From: Ciona intestinalis
Taxonomy: Eukaryota > Chordata > Ascidiacea > Phlebobranchia > Cionidae
Assembly (NCBI RefSeq): GCF_000224145.3
Contig: NW_004190506.2
Coordinates: 839,751 to 903,750, forward strand
Direction of reading: 5' to 3'
Length of the DNA: 64,000 nt
The notes beneath the pieces are model-generated. The model had not been told where the DNA came from, made no database searches, and was given only the letters and a program-made list of their open reading frames with translations. Below are positions 23,035-38,000 of this stretch, piece after piece. Position numbers and translations under genes: made by a program. Within the stretch, counting starts at the first letter, position 1. The number at the start of each line of letters is the position of its first letter.

Positions 23035-26000
23035 ATGGCAGGATTATCAATTGAAAATCACTTAAAAATCCTTGCGCAGAGCACCAGTTCTCAACGTTAC
23101 CGCCCCATATACGAAAACGTGCAACTCACTCTTGATACTTTAGACACGCAGAAGTTATCGTATGCATTCAAAGGCTGGCAAATAAGGTGAGATTAAAAGT
23201 GTGTTGTTCATTCTCATATACAAATATACAATCAAACGTGTCACTGCTGGAAAAAGTGATCGTTTTTTATTGGGCGAACGAATAGTCAAATCAATTTACC
23301 ACGTCTCTCATTGTGTGAACCGTTAAAGGCAATTTTGTTGCTGTGTTTTGTTTGTATAATCCAAACTCTGTATATATAACATTAATTGTTTGCATAGTAT
23401 TTCATTTTTAAATGCTGGCGTGTTATCTACAAACATATATCCGTATATTATTCCTTATGCTTATACCAAGTTACATTACAGGGAAAAATGTGTGTCTGTG
23501 TTTAAAGATGCATTGGAGAGCCATAATCCAAACTTAAGCAAAATTGCTCTTCAAGGATTAGAGGTGATTACTGTTTGACTGTTTGTGCACGGTTTGTAGT
23601 TAAATGCAAATTTCGTATTTATATATTAAACACCATGGTTAATATGTGAATTCCAATTTCAGACTGATTGGAATGACACTTTACAAACAAACATGTTTTA
23701 TATACTACCTCATAGACATAGTCTGAAACAGATCTTCAAAAACATACTACGAGATCGTATATATATTCACTAATCAGCCTTTTTTTATAATATATAATAT
23801 ACCTATCAAAATGCAATTAACATTTTAATTTAAAAAAACAGTGTTTACCAGGTGATAAGCTGTGTTGTAATATGTATTGTTATTTCCAGCATGTTGTGTT
23901 CCATCCTTACCTGGATGGCATCACTGGAGAAGAAGAACTGGATGCTATGGATGCAAGAATATTTGTTTTACAGGTTCGAAAATCAATAGATAATCTGTGA
24001 CCTTTGTATTTGATTTATCTTACTATGTGGTTTTAAATTATTTATGATGTCCAGGTTCTGGATTCCTTGAAATGCTTACCACTGTTGAATGCAGAACAGC
24101 AAGTCCATGGGATTAAAATCTTACTTGGACTTTGTTGTGACTTTGTACCAAGTTTTGATGGTGAACTAATCATTAAAATCGTCCAGGTAGCTATATAATT
24201 TATTTTAGTTTCTTTTGGTTTTTTTTGACTTTCCTTATTTTTGTGTGGTTTTATATTTTTGTTTGTGTTTACTCTCACTTTTGTGGTCCAATGTGTGACT
24301 AAGATTAGCGATAATTTATCAACTAAATTGTGACATTTGTCCCTCATTTAAAAAATCAATATCATAGTTCTATATTTATTCATGTGTGTTTATTCTACTC
24401 AGTTTTCACTCATTTAATTTTTTACCTCTTAAATTGATTTCACTTTTACTGTATCATTTAGATAATTCACCGTCATGTCTAGTTTGTATTAACACAAGTT
24501 TGTTCCTTCTTTCGTGGTACAGATGTGCCTTGCATGCTGGCACAAGGACAAGCCAATGGTTCATTCTGCTATGCTCCAGCTCTGTGCTGCATACACACTC
24601 CACACACAAAAGGTGTGAGATTAGATATAAAGCAGGGGTGGGAAAGTAGCTTTAGGTTGCAGTAATTTGCAAGAAAATGCATTTTTTGTAGGACTTGAAT
24701 TTTGAATTTTCACAGTGATTTGATGAAAATTCTTAATCAAAAAATGCCCAACACTATGATTAACAGTTTCTGGCAAAGAGCTTAATGTAAAAATACTTCG
24801 TTATTCTCGTAATCTTAAACTGATCAATACTATGTTATATAATCTCCTAATCAATCAAAAAAACTCATATGTTTTTAAAACAAGCAATCATAAAATGGCA
24901 AGTTGTTAGCAGCTATGGTATTTTCCCACTGCTGCAAATTCTTCTCTTGAATATTTTCATTTCTTTTTAATTCGGTGATTTCTATGTTCATGTTAATTCT
25001 TTAATAATAAAATCAAATTATCTAAAAAATATATACAACATGTATTGGTGCAGAAGTTAGTTAAAGGTTACTTATTATTATAATCAATTTGAATTTAAAT
25101 GGTGGTGGTATACTACAGCAGGTGAATGCAGCACAGTGCTTGAGTGAAATTCTCACTTTTAACTGTTAATCACTTCTTACCTTATACACTCTTATAGAAT
25201 TACATAATATTTCCATATTTTTTTCTATCACACAGAACTTACAAAGATAATATTTTTCGTTTTATTTATACAATGTAAATTTTTATCATGTTTAAATAGT
25301 TCAAATTTCATATTTATTGCAAACTTACTTTACAGTTCTGTACATCAAGTTGTAGTGGTAAGAACGTTGACAGTGGTGTGATGTGTGCTGCTGAATCTCT
25401 ATCAAGTCGTGCTGTGGAAAAACTTGCAATAAATGATGTTAATACAAAGGGAAACCAGGGTATGTTGGGATAATGTTATGATAGATATTTTAACTTGTTT
25501 AAAAGTTTAATGGTGGATTGGTTGTGTATACAAAAAATTATCTATACAGTTACATGGCTTTAAACGGAAAACCTGTTTTATTTTCTATTTAGGACAACAC
25601 ATGTATTAACTTTAGTTTCTATTTTACAGTAAACAACTTAGTGGATGTAACAGGATTAGCAAAGTTCTTTGCTCAACAAATTGAGCGTTCTGAGTTCGAG
25701 TCTCAACAAGCATTACACCTCGAGTGTTTGTTATCGGTGCTGAAAACTTTGCGGTCGAATTATGTTCGAACCAACTCAACTTTTTGTCATTATGTGAGGT
25801 ATGTCACAAAATAAAGTTATGTAAGGCTCTGTATAACACAGGCAGTGGTGCAGCTGTGAAGAAGGACTTTGTGGTCCTCCCCCCTTTAAAAGAAGTATAA
25901 AAAAGTATAAAATAAAACTGCAATGACAAACTGAAAGCCGTTAATCTGTATTTAATGTACAAAGTATTGATTTATTTTCTAGACTGTGGATAACAGACTA

Positions 26001-29000
26001 CGATATTAAAATAGTGTTACACAGTTGTCAGTTGCGGTTATACAGTGGTAATGTTTGATTTTATTTATTTCTAGTCACATCATGTGCCCATGCTTGACAT
26101 CTGTTCTAAGCATTTCAAGCAAACGAAAAGTTGGCAAAATAAAGAAGTCAAAACGGCGAAAAATGAAAAGTAAGCAAATTTTAGGGCGTTATTCATTCAT
26201 TTGTCCCTGCCATTTGAATCAGAACCAGTGTTTTATTAGGCAAACTGTTTAATATTTAAGCATGTTAGTCATTAGAATTAATTATTTAGGTTTAAGCATG
26301 TCAAGCATACAAATGTGGTGATTTTAACCCATGTATAACTGAACCACATATCCCTAGGTATCACATTTTAAACATTTTAATCATTTCTGGGGTGAAATTA
26401 ATATATAAGATTTACAGTGTCGTAAACTAGATTTAAAGTGGTGCAAAAACATATAATGTTTGTCACATTTGTTTCAAAAGTCAGCATAGCATATCGTGTC
26501 AGTGTCACCAGGCATTCTTAATTTCTTTGGGTTAAACTATACCTAATAACCCATGTTTTCCATACAGACTTCTATGTAACTCCTTCCCTGATGGTGCATC
26601 GTAAAGTAGCAATGTTATGTGTTGAACTCGTTCGTTTGTTGGGTTGTGTGGCTTCCATGAGACCTCACATAGCCGTCATATTCACCCACCTGTTGTCACC
26701 ACCTGCGTGTAGAAGACATGGATTTCCATATACAATAATAAACCAGGTGTGGAATAAATATATAAAGCTGTGCCATCACAAAAAGTGTATCAGGACCAAA
26801 CAGTGTATATAGCAGCCAGATTAAACTATAGTAAAACTAAACACAGACGTGATATTAAAACTGTTGACTAACTTTTCAAAGGGAAATGCTGCAACCTAAA
26901 ATCTCTAATGGCTATGCCCATTTACCTTGTTTTTTTTATTATTTCCCAAAACCTAATGCTAAGTGTGCATGTCTTTTCTCGAGTTAATATGTGTCTTTCC
27001 AGTTATGGACGTCACCAGATGTATTGTACGACCTTGCTGGCCCTTTCTTGGTTCATGACATGAAGGGAAAACAAAACCAACAAATTATTCTTCAAATGTA
27101 AGTAAAGAATATCTCATTCTATATGGGTAACATTCCACGCCAAATCATGTTAAAATTTCCAGTGATAATAATATAGTATCACAGTGGAATTCACTGTTCA
27201 GACTTCAGTTTTTAAAGCTTATTTGTTGTAGTTTGTCTCAATTTATTAACCACACCCTTGACATGAACAAATAGGTTTTTCGTTATTGAATGAAGGGTAA
27301 ATATGGAAGCTATTGTAGGTTGTATGGTAAACAATAGGATCTCCAATACGCGGTTATACTTAGTCCAATAACATAGTAACACATTCTTTGTAAACCTGAA
27401 ATATTTGCCACTTAACTGAATACCAAAGTTTTTAATGTATGTCTAATTAATGCTTCTTAAAAAAAGAAGAAAACTTTATACACACATTTCATGTAGATTA
27501 TATAAGCAGAATATATATTTTTTTCTTGAGTCAATTGCTTAAATTGTATCTCACTCATTAGGGCAGTGTGAAACACACTTGTGTTAAGAAACTGTGTTTC
27601 AATTAAAATGAAGTAATTTATAAATAGTCGCATTAGTGTGCCATTCTAAAATTGTATAACTTAATCCTGAACACTTTTCTAAGCATTTGTTGCCATGTTA
27701 CCTTGAACCTAATTATTCAACAGAATCATCCAAGCGTTACTTTTGTCAAGCATTGTTAGACGTGAAAACAGCACACAAATGGAGAATATTCAGTTGTGTG
27801 TTTCAAGCGTGAATCGACTGCTATCCACCATTGAAAGAGCTAGGAAGGGAGAGGGATTAAGAACTGAACAAGTGGGTTTAATAACATTGATTATATGCAC
27901 CATTGAATCTGTCATAATCCAAACTGCAATGTTATACCATTATTACAATTTATGTGTATTTTTTAATTATTACAACAGTATCCGCATTATATTAACTTTT
28001 ATAAGTACTACTGTAGTGATTTCTTACAAGTATTGTCGTATTTTTTTGTATAATTAAAACTTTTCTGTTGTTTGTTTTGAATTTGTCAATAAAACATTTA
28101 ATTTTCTACCATTACTGTGGTAAATATGTCCAAAGTTTGAGTGATAATATTTCGAGAGAAAAAGTCACATTTTACATTGATAGTTGATTTTTTCCAGGTG
28201 ACTCATTTTTCTGAGCGCAAGTGGGAAAGTGAATTATCTGATGATGAGTTGAGTGGAAATGATGAGGAGGTTGTTTCTCCTATACAGGAAGACATGGATC
28301 AGGAAGATGGATGCGGGGATCAAGATGTTGAAGAGGAGTGTATGGATGGGAATGAAGAGGAAGCAGAAGTAATTTCAAATTATGCTTTGAGAAATTTTTA
28401 TGTATTGAAAAAATGATTGGAAAGAAAGAAAGCCATTGCAAATTGAATTTAACATTTGTAGTACTCTTTATGCAAATATAGAAATATCAATAAATAACTT
28501 TTTGTAAAACCTATTTATTGTATTAGTATATTTGTATTTTCTGTACCGATATTACCTATTTACTTTTTAAGATTTCCCAATCCCATGAGGATAGTATCGC
28601 AAGTGATGAATTGGAAAACTATTTATCAGAAGAAGGCGACATCTGGGTGTCATCTGAGGATTTACGTCTTCCATCATCACCTTGTTATCTATCTGCAGCT
28701 GAGGATCAAGAAGATCTTCAATCATCAGGTAGAATAATGATGTTGGCGGTAATTTTTTTATAAATAGTCGGGTGGGGAAATATGGGACATATTTTTATTC
28801 TATTTTCACGTCGTATTTGGTAGTGAACAAAGATTATTTCAGTGTTACAATCAGAGCACTGTTGTTATTATAACTTACTATTACACTCAGTATCAACGTT
28901 TTAGGGCTTCATTGTAAGGTCTCACTTTTTTAGAATAGAATAGAATCACACCACCTGGCTTATAACTGCATCTAGAAAAAATTATTAAATAAAAACAATA

Positions 29001-32000
29001 TTGTTTATTGGATTTTGTTTAAAAAAGTTAGGGTTTGGTGTTAACATTACCACATCAGACACAGTGCCTACTTCCTAAGCTTTACCGTGTAATTAGATCA
29101 TTAGCTTTGTATACATATACATTATACTGTATTGTAATTCTTTGTTTACATCAGGCACACCTCCCACATCTAAGCTTTACCGCATGATGAGATACTTCAC
29201 ACATTCCCCATTATCTTACAACAAACACACAAGTGCTAGCACTACACCAACCACATCTATTGTGCAGGAAGAACAGGTAAAATGCTAACCAAAAAATTAT
29301 ACGCGTCTGAGTGCAGTGCAGTGCTGTGTCGCGGCGCCGGTCGCACTTAAATGTGCTTTTCACATGTTGGGGTAATTGGCCAAATGTGGTCTACATCCCA
29401 GGGACGAAGACCTCACCCATAAAAAAATAAAAATATATAATAACTAAAATATTAACAACTAAAATGATTTTTGTCTTGTAATATTCTTGCCAGAAATTTT
29501 GTGAGTAAACATAAATTATTCTAAAGGTGTTTTGCTAGTAATTAACTTTTCTTATAAAGCTAGTGTAATTGTGTAAAAACTATTAAAATGCATTCCAGCA
29601 GGATTTAGACAATGAAGAGAATATTGATAAATATATTGAAGATACAGTTCTACCTATGGAAAATGCAGTGGATAGCCAGCGTAAGCTATTGCTGTTTATT
29701 CTTTCTTCAAAATTGTTATATATACTAGTGAAAAAATTGGTGCAAATGCAACAAATTTGTTTTAAAAACCATATGGAATAACAACTGTTTAAAAAGGTTG
29801 TTGGTGCCTGTATGTACCTATTTTGGAACTTTTCCCCTTCAATATTCATATACCTCCTTTTTTAAAGATCTGGCACTAGGGTCAGATTGGCGGAATTTTT
29901 TAAAGATCTGGCACTAGGGTCAGATTGGCGGCTATGAGCACTAGGGTCAGATTGGCGGAATTCATTACAAGTAACCTCCCTTTAGTTCTAGATTCAGCTG
30001 AAGAAGAAAGGAATCGCATATTATCCCAACGTCACATTAATTCATTGGTGAAATTATTGCCACAACTACTGGATTGTCCAGATGTTGCTTCTGTCGACCA
30101 AATTCTACAAAAAGCGGCTTCCCATTTTTGCTGTGGTGAGTTGGAACTGGAATGAAAAAACTTGTTTATTTTACTTCATATTTAGTCATATATTCATTAA
30201 AAATTCTTAGCAATATTTTCAAGTGTAAATTTAGTGGTTTTAAAATAGAAACTGGCGTATTGCATCTCATTTTAGAATATTTTAAACTTGGTATAGCATA
30301 TCACGGTTATCACCTCAGCACTGTAATAAATTTTTTGTTCCCAACAGATATGTATGGAAGTTGGCATATTAAACCAATGTATGTACAAGCAGATAGTTTA
30401 TATACACTCTCATATTCAATCTTACTTCTCTCACTACGATTAAAGTTGAATGGGTATTATGATGGAACAAATGAAACCCTGCCATGTGTAAAGGTAATTA
30501 AAAAACTATATAATATTCTGTTACTTCTGCTAACAGGCATAATGTAAATAATCTTTTAATGAATCATCTGATATTTGCTATACGGTTTTACCAGATGTGC
30601 CGCTAAAAGAATATTTATGATATTTAGAATTTAGACCAGAGTTTGCCTTTTATCCATAACCCCTAAAAGTTGCAGCGTTTTCCAAAATGCAATGCTCTTT
30701 TAAATTTTAAACCAATAAAGTTTTAAAATATTAAATATGTTCCACAGAGCCAATGGGTTGGCTACCAACAATCAAGTGGGGCTTACCTCAGCGCTTCTTG
30801 GTTGTCGGAAACTTTCAACTTAATCATAACCACTGATCTACTTGGTGATGCTGGATATATCACAAACACTGCACCGATGCTTGTATGTGTGTTAACAGGT
30901 GATTTGATAAACATATTTTACTATTGCTTGTTTTTCATTCAGATTTTCTGTATATTTATTAAGATGGACCAATAATTATAACTTTTACAAAGGCGCCAAA
31001 CCTGGGGTGGCAGAATAGGCAGGTATGCCCTAAAATTTTCTACACTGCATTAATCAATAAACATTGGAACCAATAAGGTAAATGTGTTTCATAGGAATGT
31101 GTCTAACTATCCCTGTCTCCCCTCCTTAAATGATGCTGTTACACTTAAATGTTTCTGATCAGTTGAGATGTCAGTATGTCATATTACTTACTTAACCTAT
31201 GTTATGTTTCAGATATAGATGGATTGGAAGTTGACTCAAGTGAGAAAAATATCAATAACACAGATTCAAATAGTAAAAAGAACATTGCGAAACAAGCAGG
31301 TGATTATACTTATACAGTTGAACACATAATTTAAACACATTGTGGTTTATTTTTGTAGTAGGTATTTAAAAAAAATGTATGCTACTTTTTAACCGTTTTT
31401 GTATGAATTAATAAATACATACATTTTTTTATAAATTGATGACTTTAAACAATTTTTTATTAACTACATTATTTTCACAGGATCTGAGTTTGGTCGTCAA
31501 GTATCTGTCGTCATTTGGAATAAAATCCTCAAAATCCTCCGTCAACCTCTCCGCAGCTGCAGGGATCAGGATGGGATCGCAACATCTCTCTTCCTCATCC
31601 TCTCCCCATCATCTTTGAGGTGCAGGAGCGAATACGAGCGAGAATCTATCGATGCTGCCTTACAAGGATTAAGATGTGCTGTCAAACTTAGCTCACAGTT
31701 AGGTAAGGTCTATGTTTGTAAAGTAAATGAGAGTTTTGTGTGAAAAAGGTAAAGTTAATGCTCTTCTAGAAGAGAGAGATGTCTGTCTAAGTCAGAGCTG
31801 TAATTAGATACCAACATTATATTAAAGACATGTTTAGGTTCTTAAGTTTAAAACCATTTAATTTGCTTGTATAATTGTATAGATCTTAAACTGGCCAGAA
31901 ATATAGAGAATGACTTAAATTCTGTTTATAAATGCTATATCCACTGTTTTTATTATTTCTTTTATATTTTTAACAGAGCTGTATTCATATGCTGGTGTTG

Positions 32001-35000
32001 TATTCACACAGATGGTAGAAGCTTGCGTTCCACTTAATTACTTCAACAAAACAACAGGTAGTTCTCCATGGCTTTTAATGTAGATGGACACAATATTTTA
32101 ACCATAAACTGTTATAGCATCAGAGTAACTCTATATAAAAATTAAAAGAACTATATATTTTGTGTGGACTGAATGAAAAATCTATATATATTCCGAAATT
32201 TGCTGTTTTTAAAAATATTCAAGTTTCAAAGCATATTATCTTCTCTGAATTAAAAAGTAGTCAATATATGATGTATGGCATTAATTCCAACCACGGCTCT
32301 TAAAACCAATGTATATCTGTTAATTAGTCGTAACCTTTTGTGTCAACTACAGATCCTGATGACAGTGATGAGTTACAACTCCACATCTGCCATGTGTTAT
32401 GTATGGATGCTGTGTTGGACGTTGCATTACAAGTGGCAAGTCATTCACCACAATGTTGGGAAGCTTTCTTTAAGTATGTTTCGTATTTAAAAAAAAGTTA
32501 ATTAGCAACATAAATATATCACACATAGCAACATAGCAACATAGATATGAGCAATATGCCAGCTATCTACATTTAGGTTTCCTGATGTGTCTTGTTATAA
32601 GAACTTACCCATATAGAATAAAATAAAACAAAATTAATGTCAATTGATACATCGAAATAATACATCATGTATGTATAACTCATATATCATCCCACAGAGT
32701 GGGAGCATACATAGCATATTTAGACCATGTTTGTCTTGCTCTAAAAACCACTGTCTTTTTTTACTTATCTTTAAACACAGTATCCTTCTGCATTTTGTTA
32801 AACCATATATGTAACTCCTGTATCATCCCACAGAGTTGTAGCATACATAGCATATTTAGATCATGTTTGCTTCAACAATCCAAAAGCATCAAGTTTCAAC
32901 CGTGATGTTGGACCTTCAAGAAGTTCATTGTTGAATGATACTGATATTCAAACCTTGGTTGAGGTAAGCCTCGTAACCATTATCTATATACCTATATATA
33001 GTTATATAAATCTCTCTCTCTCCCTATATATATATATATTTAAATACCTTTAAACTCTATGTTTCACTTGGTAATTAAATTACATAAATGCTTGTGAGTT
33101 GTGACATACCTTTTTATTTAAATATATGTGAAAGGTATAATATATATTTTACGCACAAATTTTAAGCACAATGTGGTTTTAACACAGTATGCATAATTAT
33201 CAAAAGGATTTTTGATTTTTTAAGTTATAAATATATTGTTATCAGCAAATTTATAAGAATTTTCTTGTTATTTTTCAGGAAAACAGTTGTGAGTTATCAT
33301 GGGATACATTGGCATCTGGAGCAGCTAAATCTACAAGTCTTGGATTCTTGACACCTATTCGTACAGTGCAAGCTGTTTGTTCTTTGTCGGCTAAAATTGA
33401 AAAACTATTGGAACAGGTAAACATTTGTATTAGAGATATGTATTGCTATAAAAAGTAATTGTATGTAATATGTATTGCTAACAAAATGTATCTTATTTTA
33501 GGCAAGCATAAAAAGTAGCTTACATGCAGGTAATGCATTCACAAATAGATAAATCAATACAGTGGTTTTACAGAAATTTGTTATAAAGTTGTAATTAAAT
33601 ATGTATGTTAGTTGTTAGTATACACCTACTGTAATGGTTTCGGCTGAGATATGTTATCATATTATTTTAAAAGGTCTTATTATGATAGCATATTGCTGTT
33701 CAGACTGACATATATTATAATATTATATTAAATGACTTAATGACCTATTATAATAACATATTGTTGTTTAGGCTGCTGAACAGCTAAACTTACGAACTCT
33801 CACTGATTTTATATGGCATCTATGCCAAGCATCTAATCATCAACTGTTCCCTGCTGGTGGAAAAGTTGTTCAAAATGGTGGGTTGTGCTGTAATATGTAT
33901 AGCATATTTTGTATCTTTTATTTGGTCTTTGAAATTATTTAAATGTTATTGTAAATAAACAATGAATAAAAACTATAAAAGAATTGCAATCAAATTTTTG
34001 CTTACTGTGACATACGATAAATGTTGCTCAAACTTTCAAGTGAAGTTTCACGGTTGTTTATTTAAATAGAGACTTAAGAAGTCGCTATATCTATGTTTCG
34101 TTTAAAATATTCCTAAATCTCTGCTACCGTAATCGGAGAGACACATAAAGTTATTATAATTACCATTAGAATCAACGTGTTTTGTTTTAATAAATCATAA
34201 TTAACTTTTTCTCCACAGTAAAAGAAAGTCGTGGCACCCCATTATTATACAGATTGGGTGAATGTTTACTTAGATGCACTAAGTCATCTACAAGACCTCT
34301 ACTTCATATTACTAATGTTTGGCACTTTGCTGCACCACATCTGTCTAATGTAAGTATTTGAATTTAAACTAAATTAATTCACAAATTGCTTTGTTCAGCC
34401 TCCTGAAATACAAAATTACTTAATTGCAGGTTTTTGAAGCCATTACTGAAAATTGTTGAAATTAGTTACCATGATACTGACTGTTGCTGTCATTAACCAC
34501 TGCCTAATTTTAGTCTTATAGTATTTAGCGAACAGCTGATACATCTTACTTGTGTACTATGTTTTAAAAGTCTAGTACATGGCCATTCTAATATATCCCA
34601 ATATACAGGCAACATGCCACCCTGAAACAGCGATTGCAAAACAATCTGTATCTTTCATCCACGATGCAATTCTCTCCATTCTCTCTTCATCTGATCCCAC
34701 AACATCTCCGCATCCTCTCACTCTTTGGAAGATCCAGGAGCCAAAGTACTTTTACTTCAGCGAGGCTCTTCTTCGTCCTTTTGAAAGATCGATGCAACTC
34801 GAGAACTGTGATGCTGTCATCCAAGATCAGGTATCTAAGATTTCATTCGCATGATTTTTAAATACTATGAGAACCTTAAGAGTTATTAGTATATAGTATA
34901 CATATTTGATTAAAATTAAAATTACTTTTTATACTTACTAGCTTTATCTCGTTTAATCCTGATTTCTTTTCTATTACTTATTTTTTTCTGGTTAAAATTA

Positions 35001-38000
35001 TTTGTTTTTGAATTTAATTCTTTTACTTTCATTCATCAAAAATAGTATTAAAATTATCTCTAAATGTATCAAAATGGCCTACGTTGTCGCTACCTTTATT
35101 GCTCGATAATACCTTAATTTATTATGACATTTATGCCCCTTTAGATCATCAGCTGCATCAGCCAGCTGGTTGAATCCTGTTCAAACCAGTTATGTTCCGG
35201 TTGGCGACCTCTCTTTAATGCATTACGTAATGCAAATGTTCCACATCAGCGATCTGCGGTAAGTTAAATAAACTTTTCTTTTTTCTTTATTTATTTAAAA
35301 CACACAAGTCCTACTTTTAACACTCTTTTCGTTTTTATGGGTGAGGTCCTTGTCGACAACCTGAGATTTAGGCCAGATTTGGTCATTTGCCCATATTTTT
35401 GCATTTATTACCTTATAAGATTTTTATGTATAAATTTTTTTTAAATAATATGCTCATGAGTTTGAAATTTCCATCCTGATTATACTCCATGAAGATTTGA
35501 TTTTGTTAATTTTAACCCCAATAAATAATTTAGTTTTAACCCTAATAATTTGATCTACAGCAACACTCTCCTGTGCTTGATGTTTTGCATTCATTCTTCC
35601 TTGCTTCAAAGCAAGCATCTATATTCGCATACGCAGCTCATGATTGCATCAAATGCTTAATGAAAATACTTACCACAAATGAAGGTATCTAACTAAAGGC
35701 TTCTACCTTATAGTTCTTGGTGTTTTTTAAGTCGAGTTATTTTGTTTGAATTTTAATTATGTTATGCTTTTATTTTGCAGAAAATGGATCCCGGAAAATG
35801 ACAGTGACATCTGCTAGCCCCATATTGCAGTTAGTATTTTTTAATATATTGTATGTATGTATTGTGCCATAGCCCTCATGAAGTGGTGGGTCTTTTAAAA
35901 TATTATTAGTGCAAAATAAGTGTTAGTAATGTAATGTTGAAACTGTATAACATGGGTTGCTGTGTATGTAATGCTTGGCTGCAATCCTGGGCTAGTCTTG
36001 AATGTAAAACTTTGATTACTAGTCATTGAAAAAGTGAAACTCTAATAAAATAGGCAGTCTGAATGTAATTTGAAACATTTTTGTTCAGATACTTAGAAGA
36101 AGTAGCAGACATCTTGATACGAATGCACAACAATAAAAGTTCAGAAATGTTTCAAAACTCAAAAATTGATGTGACGCCATCTTGTTCAGGTAACAACAAT
36201 AACACCTTGACTGTTTTGTTTAATTAGACATAATATTGTCTTGCCTATGTTACTAATAAAAGCTGTTGTACAACCATAGCTCTAACAGGTCTAAATTTTA
36301 ACACTATAACTTACATGTAAATACCTGACTTGTTTAGTTAGGTCAAATACAGTGGGTAGCTAGTTTGTGTTTTTTTTTTTTTTTCAAGTATAACTGACAA
36401 TTTGAACAACCTATAAGATACACTACGTTGGAGTAATTGCCTACATATATTTTGCCCACAACACATATGCCTATAACAGTAGCAGTGTCAAGGCTCCTAC
36501 ATAAACATAATGGTCTGATACAGGTGATGGGTCAGTTTGGTCAGCATTAACCACACCATGCTGGGAAGCTAAGGAAGGTTTTATAGAAGATAAAATAACA
36601 GCTTTGTGTAATGTAACTGAAAAGTGTTTCCCAACTAAAAGTTCAGAAGTTACTTCAGGTATGTTGTTTAATAAATGGATTTTTTTTCACCAGAAAATTT
36701 TTATATGTTAGAAAGACAAAATGAATCATAAATATATCTAGTAAGCTGTAATTGATACAATATCACCTGTTTATCTAGTTCTGTGTGTCGCTATTAAGTA
36801 AGATATTAAAACAATAGCATTTATATACTGTGATCTTGGGTGCCCATAGGTGTATGTTTCATTTTAAATTATTTATTGCAAGCAATAATAAAAATGGCTG
36901 CAATTTAATGAACCACATTTTACAGATAATGTATTAAAGCCTACCCCACCACCCCACACACTTGTGGATGATACAGGTTTATTACATGTTTGGTTTGCAT
37001 TAATGGATGGGTTAACAACCAGTGTACTAACCAGCCAACAATCAATACAAGCGTATGTGCTTCAATTACTTTGTAAACAGCTGGAGAAATGTTGGAAAGA
37101 ACCAGGTTAGTGCAATTATTGCTTGGTCGATGATTGCAATTGTTCCTAACTCTTGAATGATTTTAGTTAACAAATTCGGAAAAAACCTAATTTATATTCG
37201 TACCGAAGAGTAACTCCCAAGTAAAACTGTCCCTATTATCAAATCCAAGTTAGAGCAAATCTCCACTGCTTGTATTGTGTAATATTACTTGCATGCTAAG
37301 AAAAGTGTATCCATTAGTAATTTAAACTGTCCGTGTTAAATAGTTTAATTGTTACAATTAAATCTACATTATTTAACTTCTTCTCCCACTCGTAGGTCCC
37401 ATGCATTGCTTCCACATACTTCTCCACTCATGTATACCAACCTTATACATGTGGATGAACAGACTTGTATCTATTGACCATACCACAACTTTATCATCAA
37501 GTGGAATCCTCATGAATTATAAACTTATGTTTGGAACAATTATGGAGATGGCAGCAAACTATATATCCATGTATGTTATGTGTTTTGTATAGAACAAGAA
37601 CAAAATTATGTGTAATGTGTTAAAATTGTATAAAGTTGTGAAAAAATTAATCACCCTTAAGAAATATGCAGTCGATCCTACGATCAAACTATTTAAATAC
37701 TAATACAGTATTACAATTTAATGTTTTTTGTTTCCGCTATTACATGATTACTCTTCTGCTTTTTTACTGTTGCCAAACGATTTTAAGTTAAAGCCAAGCG
37801 CTGCTATCAAAAATTAAATGAAAATAAAACAATGTTATAAATCAGGTTTTTGAAATCACCTGACAACCAAGAAATGGAAGATAAAAATTCAAGTCCCATC
37901 AATAAAGTTATGGAGAACACATGGATTGCTTATTTGAATCTTTGTTATGCTTGTATTAAAACTAAGAAAGAACCTCTTGCTAAATTAGGTTGTTCGTGTT

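Noticed and set aside
29862..29985. The 38-bp tandem repeat as coding sequence of ARFGEF3 (frame reading STRVRLAEF)
   Set aside because: Every acceptor within it is out of phase with exon 15; the acceptor at 29984-29985 is in phase and well formed, so the repeat is intronic.
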